Shown: piece after piece, positions 8,369-15,258 of the stretch
Layout: each line of letters opens with the position of its first letter
Numbering within the stretch: position 1 is the stretch's first letter
Assembly (NCBI GenBank): GCA_038327995.1
Contig: JBBQLP010000046.1
Coordinates: 1 to 21,178 of the forward strand
Direction: 5' to 3'
Source: CAIOYC01 sp038327995
Lineage (GTDB): Bacteria > Pseudomonadota > Alphaproteobacteria > Caulobacterales > Caulobacteraceae
DNA length: 21,178 nucleotides
Made by a program: the position numbers and the translations under genes
Notes under the pieces: generated by a model
What the model was told of the DNA's origin: nothing
What the model saw: the letters and a program-made list of their open reading frames with translations, nothing else
Databases searched by the model: none

Positions 8369-9175
8369 CTACCCCGCCACCGTTGAGGCCTTCAGGCGCT
8401 TGCGGATGCTGTTCGGCATGAAGCGCGCGGCGAAACGCAGGCGCTCAGCCGCCTTGCCGACGAGGTAGTAGAGGCCGTGGCCGTGGGAGGCGTTCCACAC
8501 AACTTCGGCCGCCTCCTCTACCGTATAGACGGGCTGGTCGGAGATGCTGTCGCGGATGGAGGCGTTGGTCTGTTGCGCGCCCGTGTCCAGAATCGGCGTC
8601 TCCACGAACCACGGCATGACGCACTTCACGCCCACTCCATGCCGGGCGAACTCGGCGTCGAGCGCCTCCGACAACCCCCGAACTGCGAACTTGGTGGCAC
8701 CATAGACCGCCAGGCGCGGCGGTCCGTAAAGCCCTGCACAGGACGAGACGTTCACTAGCTGCGAGCCCTTGGTGGCCTTCAGAAGCTCCAGCCCCGCATA
8801 GGCGCCATTGATGACGCCCTTGATGTTGATGTCGACCTCAAGGTCGGACTCTTCGGGAGTGATGGTCTCGAACCAGCCGTAGCGGGCGATCCCCGCGTTG
8901 TTGAGCAACACGTCGCACCGACCGCCGGTCGCGTCGCCGAACGCCGCGATGGCCTTCGCCCACTGAGCCCGGTCGCGCACGTCGAGTTCGAGCGCCACGC
9001 CATTGCGGGAACCGATGGCCGCAAGCGCCGCCCCGAGCCCCGGCACATTCATGTCCGCCAACCCCACGAACCAGCCAGCGCTGGCAAATCGTTTGGCGCT
9101 CGCCAGCCCGATGCCCGACGCTGCGCCGGTGATGAAGATCGAGGAGCGTCCGTTCGCTGTGGCCGGGGTGTCCAT
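8369..9175 (-). CDS. Short-chain dehydrogenase/reductase (SDR)
   Basis: 268 aa, typical classical-SDR length. The Rossmann glycine motif TGAASGIG is at 16-23, and D41 at the end of strand beta-2 suggests NAD(H) rather than NADP(H) preference. NNAG lies at 92-95. The catalytic tetrad is N117, S145 (or S144), Y158 and K162 in the YGATK motif. After the motif, MPWFVETPI is the usual cofactor-loop segment. It oxidises or reduces a hydroxyl/keto group on an unidentified substrate in the cytoplasm. It lies 77 bases downstream of the GlxA-type regulator on the same strand and may be its target or co-transcribed with it. Another M lies well inside the cofactor fold, so the ATG at 9175 is the sensible start. 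Confidence 0.87.
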   Translation of the reverse strand: MDTPATANGRSSIFITGAASGIGLASAKRFASAGWFVGLADMNVPGLGAALAAIGSRNGVALELDVRDRAQWAKAIAAFGDATGGRCDVLLNNAGIARYGWFETITPEESDLEVDINIKGVINGAYAGLELLKATKGSQLVNVSSCAGLYGPPRLAVYGATKFAVRGLSEALDAEFARHGVGVKCVMPWFVETPILDTGAQQTNASIRDSISDQPVYTVEEAAEVVWNASHGHGLYYLVGKAAERLRFAARFMPNSIRKRLKASTVAG

Positions 9176-9200
9176 GGATGCGTTTCCAATTTGCTTTGCG

Positions 9201-9243
9201 GCGATCGGACCACTGATCGCGGCTCAGGTAAACAATGATCAGT
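9201..9243. promoter_or_regulatory. Clustered GATC inverted repeats upstream of the SDR gene
   Basis: In the 77-base gap before the SDR start, GCGATC (9201-9206) pairs with GATCGC (9215-9220), and ACTGATC (9212-9218) pairs with GATCAGT (9237-9243). The overlapping symmetrical elements may bind a regulator, or may simply reflect the GATC content. I recognise no specific regulator motif. Confidence 0.25.
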
Positions 9244-9252
9244 CCGCTCGCT

Positions 9253-10206
9253 TCACCTGGGCGCGGTCGCGTGGGCGGCGCGGCGCAGGGCTTGTGGAGG
9301 CTGACCGAAGGCGCGGATGAAGGCGCGGCGCATCCGTTCGGGATCGCCAAAACCGCTGGCCGCCGCGATCCGGTCCACGGGTGTCTTACCCGCCTCCAGC
9401 GCAGCGCGCGCCGCTTCCACCCGCAGCCGCTCCACCGCCTTGGCCGGGGTCGTCCCGGTTTCAGCCAGAAACGCGCGGGCGAATTGGCGCGGACTGAGGC
9501 TTGCCACATCCGCCAGCCGCTCCACCGGCAGGGGCTCGGCCAGCCGCTCGCGCGCGAACGCCAGCGCCTTGCCCACCCGATCCGAAGAGATGGGCAGGTC
9601 GATCAGGGCGGAAAACTGCGATTGCCCGCCCGGACGGCGGTGATGCACCACAAGCTCCTTGGCCGTCAGCGCCGCCACCGCCTCGCCCAGGTCTTCGCCA
9701 ATCAGGGCCAGCGCCAAGTCGATGCCTGCGGTGATGCCAGCCGAGGTCCACACGGATCCGTCGCGCACGAAAATGCGGTCCGGCTCCACCCTCACCTTGG
9801 TATAGCGCCGCGCCAGGTCCGCCGCCCTGCGCCAATGCGTCGTTGCGCGCCGCCCGTCCAGCAGCCCCGCCGCCGCCAGCACATAGGTCCCCGAACAGAC
9901 GCTGGCGATCCGCCGCGCCGTGCCCGCCGCCGCTCTGACAAAGGCGAGGGTTTGCTCGCAGGCCGCCGCCTGCCGCGTGCCGTTTCCGCCGGCGATGATC
10001 AGGGTGTCGAAGGCTGGATCGCCCAGCGGGGCCGCAACCACCCGCAAGCCGGACGAGGAGGCGACTTCCCCACCCCCGCGGGCCAGGGTGCGAGTTTCGT
10101 AAGCGCCGGGGGCGAAGCGGCTGGCGATCTCGAACGCCGCCAGCGGGCCAGTCAGGTCGAGGATCTGAAAGTCGTCGAAGATCAGGAAACCGATTTGACG
10201 CGTCAT
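9253..10206 (-). CDS. GlxA-type transcriptional regulator (DJ-1/PfpI domain plus AraC HTH)
   Basis: 317 aa. Residues 1-190 form a DJ-1/PfpI-like amidotransferase-fold domain: IGFLIFDDFQILDLTGPLAA at the N-terminus, IIAGG, and ASVCSGTYVLAAAGLLDG with the nucleophile-elbow cysteine C104. Residues from about 210 to 317 form an AraC-type DNA-binding domain with two helix-turn-helix units, including VERLADVASLSPRQFARAF and PVDRIAAASGFGDPERMRRA. Such proteins act as cytoplasmic activators or repressors; the DJ-1 domain is thought to sense a ligand rather than catalyse. ATG at 10206. The gene diverges from the isonitrile-hydratase-like gene (80-base gap), so regulation of that gene, of itself and possibly of the SDR is inferred. 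The ligand is unknown. Confidence 0.88.
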   Translation of the reverse strand: MTRQIGFLIFDDFQILDLTGPLAAFEIASRFAPGAYETRTLARGGGEVASSSGLRVVAAPLGDPAFDTLIIAGGNGTRQAAACEQTLAFVRAAAGTARRIASVCSGTYVLAAAGLLDGRRATTHWRRAADLARRYTKVRVEPDRIFVRDGSVWTSAGITAGIDLALALIGEDLGEAVAALTAKELVVHHRRPGGQSQFSALIDLPISSDRVGKALAFARERLAEPLPVERLADVASLSPRQFARAFLAETGTTPAKAVERLRVEAARAALEAGKTPVDRIAAASGFGDPERMRRAFIRAFGQPPQALRRAAHATAPR

Positions 10207-10227
10207 GGCTCTATAGGTGGGATAATT

Positions 10228-10244
10228 GTCATTTCAGACATGAC
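10228..10244. promoter_or_regulatory. Interrupted palindrome between divergent regulator and DJ-1 gene
   Basis: GTCAT-N7-ATGAC, a 17-bp symmetrical element, sits in the 80-base gap between the GlxA-type regulator (starts 10206, minus) and the DJ-1 enzyme gene (starts 10287, plus). An AT-rich GATAAT at 10221-10226 is the only -10-like word nearby, and its best -35 partner is 20 bases away. AraC-type proteins more often bind direct repeats, so a role for this palindrome is only a suggestion. Confidence 0.3.
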
Positions 10245-10286
10245 GTTCGTGGGCCATCCTGCTTTTGTCAATCTCAGGAGCCCGAC

Positions 10287-10970
10287 ATGGCCGACCCGAT
10301 CACGATCGTCTTTCCGCTCTATCCGGGCCTTACCCAACTCGACTTCACCGGGCCGCATCAGTTCCTGGTCCGGCTTCCGGGCGCGCGCGTGATCCTTGCG
10401 TCGGCGCAGGGCGGCGACGTCGAAGCTGAAGGAGGCATAGTGTTCGCGCGGACCATCCGGCTTGCCGACATTCAAACCTGCGATGTGATCTGCGTGCCAG
10501 GCGGGTTTACGGCCACCGAGGCGGCGCTCGATGCGGACTATTTGCCCCATGTTCGGAGGCTCGCGCTTGGCGCCCGCTACATCACATCGGTCTGCACCGG
10601 ATCGCTGATCCTTGGCGCCGCCGGGCTTTTGAAGGGCAAGCGCGCCGCCTGTCACTGGCAATGGCGGCACTTGTTGCCCCTCTACGGGGCGATCCCAATC
10701 GCAGAGCGGGTCGTCCGCGACGGCAACATCTTCACCGGCGGTGGGGTGACGGCTGGCATCGACTTCGCCCTGACCCTCGTGGCCGAGATCGCCGGGGACG
10801 CCTACGCCCAGGCGCTGCAACTCGGGCTGGAATACGCGCCCTCCCCGCCGTTCAACTCCGGCACGCCGGACACTGCGCCGCCCGATATCCTCGCCGCCGT
10901 CAACGCCAGAATCGGCCCAATGATGCCCGCGCGGGAGGCTCAGGCGAAAGAGGCGGCGGGGCGGCTCTAG
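10287..10970 (+). CDS. DJ-1/PfpI family protein, isonitrile hydratase-like
   Basis: 227 aa, a single DJ-1/PfpI domain with no DNA-binding part. The N-terminus ITIVFPLYPGLTQLDFTGPH, the CVPGG strand and the elbow SVCTGSLILGAAGLL match the isonitrile hydratase (InhA) subgroup. In the Pseudomonas enzyme Asp17, Cys101 and Thr102 are the reported functional residues; here D19, C103 and T104 occupy those places with a constant offset of two. The reaction would be hydration of an isonitrile to an N-substituted formamide in the cytoplasm, but many relatives are annotated this way without proof. CAGGAG at 10275-10280 precedes the ATG by six bases. It is transcribed away from the GlxA-type regulator, its likely controller. 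Confidence 0.82.
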   Translation: MADPITIVFPLYPGLTQLDFTGPHQFLVRLPGARVILASAQGGDVEAEGGIVFARTIRLADIQTCDVICVPGGFTATEAALDADYLPHVRRLALGARYITSVCTGSLILGAAGLLKGKRAACHWQWRHLLPLYGAIPIAERVVRDGNIFTGGGVTAGIDFALTLVAEIAGDAYAQALQLGLEYAPSPPFNSGTPDTAPPDILAAVNARIGPMMPAREAQAKEAAGRL

Positions 10971-11000
10971 GTCTCCCGCTACACTGCGAACGACCAGCGC

Positions 11001-11846
11001 TCACCCAGCGTCCAACCCGATATCCAGCACCGGAGCGGAGTGGGTCAACGCGCCGACCGAAATCGCGCCCACCCCGGTCTCGGCGATCGCTCGCACCGTT
11101 TCCAGCGAAACCCCGCCCGACGCCTCCAGCCGCACGCGCCCGTCCGTCATGGCCACCGCACGGCGAAGGTCATCCAGGCTGAAGTTGTCCAGCATGATGA
11201 CCGTTGGGGCGAAGGGCAGCGCCTGCGCCAGTTGTTCGAGGGTGTCCACTTCCACCTCGATGGGCGTTAGGTGTCCTGCCATCGCCTGAGCTCGGTGCAA
11301 CGCCTCAGCCACACCGCCGCAGGCCGCCACGTGGTTGTCCTTGATCAGGATGGCGTCGTCGAGGCCGAAGCGGTGGTTCACCCCGCCCCCGCAACGGACG
11401 GCGTACTTCTCCAGAGCGCGGAGGCCGGGGGTGGTCTTGCGGGTGTCGACGATGCGGGCGCGGGTGCCTTCCACGGCGCGGACATAGGCGCGAGTCAGGG
11501 TGGCGACGCCCGACAGACGGCCGAGGAGGTTCAGCGCCGTGCGTTCCGCCGAGAGCAAGGCGCGGGCGTTGGCGTCGACCCGCACCAGCGTGGCCCCCGC
11601 CGCCGCATCCGCTCCATCCGCGAGGAGAAGATCGATCTTTGCGTCGGGGTCGAGCGCATGGATCGCAAGGCGCAGGCAATCCAGACCCGCGATCCGGCCT
11701 TCCTTTCGCGCGACGAAGGCGGCGCTCATGCGCGCATCGGGGTCGATCAGGGCGGCGGTGATATCGCCCGCCCGACCAAGGTCCTCCGCCAGCGCAGCCT
11801 GAATGATCGGCAGGATCAGGAGGTCGGGGAGGGGCTGAAGCTCCAT
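11001..11846 (-). CDS. nadC: Nicotinate-nucleotide pyrophosphorylase (carboxylating), quinolinate phosphoribosyltransferase
   Basis: 281 aa, standard length. It converts quinolinate and PRPP to nicotinate mononucleotide, CO2 and PPi, the third step of de novo NAD synthesis in the cytoplasm. Recognisable family stretches in order: LAEDLGRAGDITAALI near the N-terminus, ERTALNLLGRLSGVATLT, VDTRKTTPGLRALEKYAV, GGGVNHRFGLDDAILIKDNH, IEVEVDTLEQL, IMLDNF and LEASGGVSLETV. The Arg/Lys/His-rich DTRKTTPG and GGVNHR segments line the quinolinate/PRPP site. ATG at 11846 lies three bases after the nadB stop, so it is translationally tied to nadB as the last gene of nadABC. It converges with the DJ-1 gene. 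Confidence 0.95.
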   Translation of the reverse strand: MELQPLPDLLILPIIQAALAEDLGRAGDITAALIDPDARMSAAFVARKEGRIAGLDCLRLAIHALDPDAKIDLLLADGADAAAGATLVRVDANARALLSAERTALNLLGRLSGVATLTRAYVRAVEGTRARIVDTRKTTPGLRALEKYAVRCGGGVNHRFGLDDAILIKDNHVAACGGVAEALHRAQAMAGHLTPIEVEVDTLEQLAQALPFAPTVIMLDNFSLDDLRRAVAMTDGRVRLEASGGVSLETVRAIAETGVGAISVGALTHSAPVLDIGLDAG

Positions 11847-11849
11847 CGC

Positions 11850-13391
11850 CTATTCAGCCGCCATAAGGGCAGGAGCGCGCGTGGAGCCGACAGTGATGAA
11901 GCGCCGCCTGGCCATCGCCCGATCAGGATAGTCCGCACGGGCGTGAGCGCCGACGCTCTCCCGCCGGGAGAACGCGCCTTCTGCAGTCAGCCGCGCGGCG
12001 ACAAGTTCAGGCGTCTGGCCATAGCGATCCTCCATGCTGGCGATCTCCGAGAGGAGTCTTCGCAGGCCCGCTTCGCTCCGCAGCACCCCTGCATCACGGC
12101 TCATGGCGAGGCGGAGCGACCACAGGGCGTCTTCCGGTAGATCGGGCGCTGGCGCTGCGGGCAGGATCGGGCCTTGAGATGCGGTCTCGTCCGCCGCCGC
12201 TCGCCCGGCCCGCGCGCCGAACACCGCCGCTTCGAGAAGCGAGTTGGAGGCTAGCCGGTTGGCTCCGTGCACGCCGGTGGAGGCGCACTCGCCCGCCGCG
12301 TAGAGGCCCACCAGCGAGGTGCGGCCATCAAGGTCGGTGGCGATCCCGCCCATGTGATAGTGAGCTGCCGGGGCCACGGGGATGGGCGTCGTGCGCGGAT
12401 CCAGCCCTGCCGCCATGCAGGCTTTGAACACCGCGGGAAACTCAGCCGGAAAGCGCGCGCCGATGGCCGTCCGGGCGTCGAGGAACGCGCCTTTGCCCCG
12501 CGCGATCTGATCGGCCACGGCGCGGGAAACCACATCGCGAGGGGCGAGATCGCCGCGCGGGTCGTAGTCTTGCATGAAGGCCCGGCCCTTACGGTCGATC
12601 AGGGTGGCGCCCTCGCCGCGCAAGGCTTCCGTCGCGAGGGGGGCGGGATCGAGGGCACTTCGCCCCGGCAGGTCCATCGCCGTCGGGTGAAACTGCATGA
12701 ACTCCGCGTCGGCGATCACCGCACCAGCCAAGGCGGCGAGGCCCAGTCCCTGCCCTTTCATGGCGGTGGGGGTCGTGGTGACAGCGTAGAGTCCGCCAAT
12801 ACCGCCGGTGGCGAGGATCGTGGCAGGGGTCAAAACATCGATCAATTCGCCTTGCCGATCGACAATGGCGCCGCACACCCGTCCGGTGTTGTCCTGCAGC
12901 AGGCGGCGCGCGCGGGCGTGTTCCCAGACCGTAATGTCAGGATGCGTGCGCACTGTCGCGATCACCGCCGCCATGATGGCCGCCCCCGCTCCGTCGCCAC
13001 CGACCCGGGCGACGCGGGGGCGGGAATGGGCGGCTTCGAGGCTCTGGATCAGCTTGCCGTCCGCGTCCCGGTCGAAGGGCGCGCCGAGGGCGAGCAGGCG
13101 AACGACCGCAGCGCCGCCTTCCTCAGTCAAGACCCGCACCGCTTCGGGATCGCAAAGGCCCGCTCCAGCAATGATCGTGTCTTCAGAGTGGAGATCGGAG
13201 GTGTCGTCTTCGGCCAACGCGACCGCCATGCCGCCCTGCGCCCACGCCGATGCACAGCCATCGCCGAGCGCGGTCGGTGAAAGCACCAGCACCTTGGCCC
13301 CGGCATCGGCAGCGGCAAGAGCGGCGGATAGTCCCGCAAGCCCTGCGCCGATAATGAGGGGGCCGTCGAAAATCATAGGTTGGCGGCTCAC
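11850..13391 (-). CDS. nadB: L-aspartate oxidase
   Basis: 513 aa. A flavoprotein that oxidises L-aspartate to iminoaspartate, the first committed step of de novo NAD synthesis. The FAD-binding Rossmann motif IIGAGLAGLSAALAAADAG lies near 12-30. SAWAQGGMAVA follows, as in the fumarate reductase/aspartate oxidase family, and then TPATILATGGIGGLY, EFMQFHPTAM, RGEGATLID, YHMGGI and LYAAGECASTGVHGANRLASNS. The C-terminal helical domain is present. The start is GTG at 13389-13391, which overlaps the nadA stop in GTGA and so implies translational coupling; an in-frame ATG five codons later (13376) is the alternative. It is the middle gene of the nadABC operon. Confidence 0.95.
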   Translation of the reverse strand: MSRQPMIFDGPLIIGAGLAGLSAALAAADAGAKVLVLSPTALGDGCASAWAQGGMAVALAEDDTSDLHSEDTIIAGAGLCDPEAVRVLTEEGGAAVVRLLALGAPFDRDADGKLIQSLEAAHSRPRVARVGGDGAGAAIMAAVIATVRTHPDITVWEHARARRLLQDNTGRVCGAIVDRQGELIDVLTPATILATGGIGGLYAVTTTPTAMKGQGLGLAALAGAVIADAEFMQFHPTAMDLPGRSALDPAPLATEALRGEGATLIDRKGRAFMQDYDPRGDLAPRDVVSRAVADQIARGKGAFLDARTAIGARFPAEFPAVFKACMAAGLDPRTTPIPVAPAAHYHMGGIATDLDGRTSLVGLYAAGECASTGVHGANRLASNSLLEAAVFGARAGRAAADETASQGPILPAAPAPDLPEDALWSLRLAMSRDAGVLRSEAGLRRLLSEIASMEDRYGQTPELVAARLTAEGAFSRRESVGAHARADYPDRAMARRRFITVGSTRAPALMAAE

Positions 13392-14509
13392 GACACAAGC
13401 TCCACGTCCACATGATGCCGCGCCTTCACCAGATCATAGCGGGCGGGAACCACCGGCGGCGGCAGGTCGATCATCCGTTGCACGGCGGCGCGGGCGCGGT
13501 CCGACACCAGAGGATCGACCGTCACCTCGAACTGGTCGTAGGCCAGCGCCTCCCAGATGTTCTGGAGCGTGATCCGCTTCATATGGGGGCAGAGGTTGCA
13601 GGGGCCGATGAACTCGGTGCCGGGGCTGTCGGCCTGCACGTTGGCGGCCATCGAGCATTCTGTGATCATCACCACCCGCTTGGGCTGGCGGGCAGTCACG
13701 TAGTCGGTCATGGCGGCGGTGGAGCCAGTGAAGTCGGAGACGGCGATGACGTCCTCCGGGCATTCCGGATGCGCCAGCACCTCGGCGTCCGGATAGGCGG
13801 CGCGCAGCTCCAGAATATCGGCGGCGGTGAAGCGCTCATGCACCTCGCAGCGACCCTGCCAGGCGATGATCTTCACATCAGTTTGCGCCGCCACGTTGCG
13901 GGCCAGGAACTCGTCCGGGATCAGGATGCAGCGATCCACGCCCCACTCCCGTGCCGCCGCCTCGACCACCTGCACCGCATTGGCTGAGGTGCAGCAGATA
14001 TCGGTCTCGGCCTTCACCTCGGCGGTCGTATTGACGTAGGTGACGACCGGCACGCCGGGATAGCGCTGCTTGATCAGGCGAACGTCCGCCGCCGTGATCG
14101 AGGCCGCCAGCGAACAACCCGCCAGGGGATTGGGGATCAGGACGCGCTTTTCGGGAGACAGCACTTTGGAGGTCTCCGCCATGAAGTGCACCCCCGCCTG
14201 CACGATGATGGCGGCGTCGCAGCGCTGGGCCTCACGGGCAAGGCCAAGGCTGTCGCCCACATAATCGCCGACCCCGTGGAAGATTTCCGGCGTCATGTAG
14301 TTGTGGGCCAGAATGACCGCGTTCCGCTCGCGCTTCAGCCGGTTGATCTCGGCGATCAGGGGAGCGTGGGCGCGCCACTCCAGCGGCGACACGCGGGCTT
14401 TTACCCGGTTCCAGGCCGACGCGGTCTGTGCCTCCACCTCCGGGGTGAAGGGAAAGCTCGGCGGTGCAGCCCTGGCGGGGAGCGTAGTCGCACCGACGAT
14501 ACCGTTCAT
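13388..14509 (-). CDS. nadA: Quinolinate synthase A (4Fe-4S)
   Basis: 373 aa from the start chosen here. It condenses iminoaspartate with dihydroxyacetone phosphate to quinolinate using an oxygen-sensitive 4Fe-4S cluster. Family stretches: RNAVILAHNYMTPEI, GDSLGLAREA, GVHFMAETSKVLSPEKRVLIP, AGCSLA, TDICCTSANAVQVVE, HPECPEDV, STAAMTDYV, and GPCNLCPHMKRITL; the cluster cysteines are expected among AGCSLA, CCTSANA and CNLCPHM. The frame is open to an ATG at 14521, but that codon touches the palindromic operator and has no Shine-Dalgarno. The ATG at 14507-14509 has GGAG (plus-strand CTCC at 14516-14519) six bases upstream, so I prefer it. It is the first gene of nadABC. Confidence 0.94.
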   Translation of the reverse strand: MNGIVGATTLPARAAPPSFPFTPEVEAQTASAWNRVKARVSPLEWRAHAPLIAEINRLKRERNAVILAHNYMTPEIFHGVGDYVGDSLGLAREAQRCDAAIIVQAGVHFMAETSKVLSPEKRVLIPNPLAGCSLAASITAADVRLIKQRYPGVPVVTYVNTTAEVKAETDICCTSANAVQVVEAAAREWGVDRCILIPDEFLARNVAAQTDVKIIAWQGRCEVHERFTAADILELRAAYPDAEVLAHPECPEDVIAVSDFTGSTAAMTDYVTARQPKRVVMITECSMAANVQADSPGTEFIGPCNLCPHMKRITLQNIWEALAYDQFEVTVDPLVSDRARAAVQRMIDLPPPVVPARYDLVKARHHVDVELVS

Positions 14510-14521
14510 GACACACTCCAT

Positions 14522-14538
14522 ATGCTCAAGTTGAGCAT
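14522..14538. promoter_or_regulatory. Operator-like palindrome immediately upstream of nadA (proximal site)
   Basis: ATGCTCAAGTTGAGCAT is a perfect palindrome with 8-bp arms around a single central base. It lies just upstream of the nadA ribosome-binding site, where a bound protein would block transcription or initiation. It has the same ATGCT-N7-AGCAT frame as the element at 14594-14610. In alphaproteobacteria nadABC operons are predicted targets of NAD-responsive repressors such as NadQ; assignment to NadQ is from memory of the family and position, not from a verified motif. Confidence 0.7.
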
Positions 14539-14590
14539 TTCAAGGGCCGATAAAAACCGCCGAAGCCGGACTCATTGGCCAGGGCGAACA

Positions 14591-14613
14591 GTTATGCTTT
14601 AACTGAGCATAAC
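14591..14613. promoter_or_regulatory. Second operator-like palindrome upstream of nadA (distal site)
   Basis: GTTATGCT and AGCATAAC form perfect 8-bp arms around a 7-base centre. The core 14594-14610 is ATGCT-N7-AGCAT, identical in arm sequence and spacing to the proximal site. The centres of the two sites are 72 bases apart, close to seven helical turns, compatible with cooperative binding or a small loop over the nadA promoter. The gene for the presumed regulator is not in this window. Confidence 0.65.
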
Positions 14614-14656
14614 CCGGTCGACATTAAACTTCCCGGCTGGCGATGCAAGCCATTTG

Positions 14657-15049
14657 TCAACTCGCCCGGTGCGCGGCGACCTCGTTCAGGAGGGTGGAGA
14701 CGGCCGTTACGATCTGGCCCGAAGCGAACGGTTTGACCACCAGCACACTGTTTGGAACGCCCAGCGAGGACCAGTCCCCGCCGCTGTCCGCCGTCATGTA
14801 GATCACCGGCAGGTCGCTCACCAGTTCGCGTGCGCGCCGGGCGACATCCCAACCCTTCGCACCCTTGCCCAGGTTGACGTCGGTGACGAGGGCGAGGATT
14901 TGATCGGTCTTCGCCTCCAGCAATATTATGGCTTCCGCAGCGTCGCAGGCCAGCGCCACCTCAAAGCCAGCATCCTTCAGGCAGTCTTCAAGCATCGACT
15001 GGATCAGGATTTCGTCTTCGACGACCAGGATCAAACCGGGGTCGGTCAT
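14657..15049 (-). CDS. Single-domain response regulator (CheY-like receiver)
   Basis: 130 aa consisting of one receiver domain and nothing else. The acidic pocket is E11-D12 (VVEDE), the phosphoacceptor is D57 (TDVNLG), the switch threonine is T86 (YMTAD) and the conserved lysine is K106 (VVKPF). No output domain follows, so it acts by protein-protein contact or as part of a phosphorelay. The frame stays open upstream to 15118, but the extra 23 residues do not resemble a receiver. The ATG at 15047-15049 begins directly before the first beta strand and has GGAG nine bases upstream. No histidine kinase lies nearby, so the partner is unknown. It is transcribed towards nadA, though nadA appears to have its own control region. 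Confidence 0.85.
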   Translation of the reverse strand: MTDPGLILVVEDEILIQSMLEDCLKDAGFEVALACDAAEAIILLEAKTDQILALVTDVNLGKGAKGWDVARRARELVSDLPVIYMTADSGGDWSSLGVPNSVLVVKPFASGQIVTAVSTLLNEVAAHRAS

Positions 15050-15258
15050 GGTGGACTGCTCCGGTCTACCGGGACACGCGAGGTAGATTCCGAACCCCGT
15101 CTCCGATGAAGGGTCCAAGTCCGATCTGCCTCGATGGTTCCGTGACTATTGCTAATAAACGACAGGCCAGGACCGTGCGCGGACAGTAGTGACATATCGG
15201 TCATATTCGGGCGCAGTCATGCGTCGGCACGGCGCGGCGTCTCCGGCGGAGGGCCTGC

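Noticed and set aside
9235..10392. 385-codon plus-strand frame opposite the GlxA-type regulator
   Set aside because: The minus-strand regulator has unmistakable DJ-1 and AraC motifs. The plus frame is Arg/Pro/Gln-rich, matches nothing, and also overlaps the DJ-1 gene.
11271..13280. Plus-strand frames at 11271-12140 and 12267-13280 opposite nadC and nadB
   Set aside because: Antisense shadows of well-conserved nad genes; composition is Arg/Gly/His-rich without motifs.
14515..14543. TTGAAA to TATGGA as a nadA promoter overlapping the proximal palindrome
   Set aside because: The 15-base spacing is short and the resulting transcript would start almost at the nadA ATG, leaving no room for the clear Shine-Dalgarno.
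15090..15145. Possible general-stress (EcfG-type) promoter GGAAC-N16/17-CGTT upstream of the response regulator
   Set aside because: The minus-strand GGAAC is present, but no CGTT occurs at 15-17 bases.
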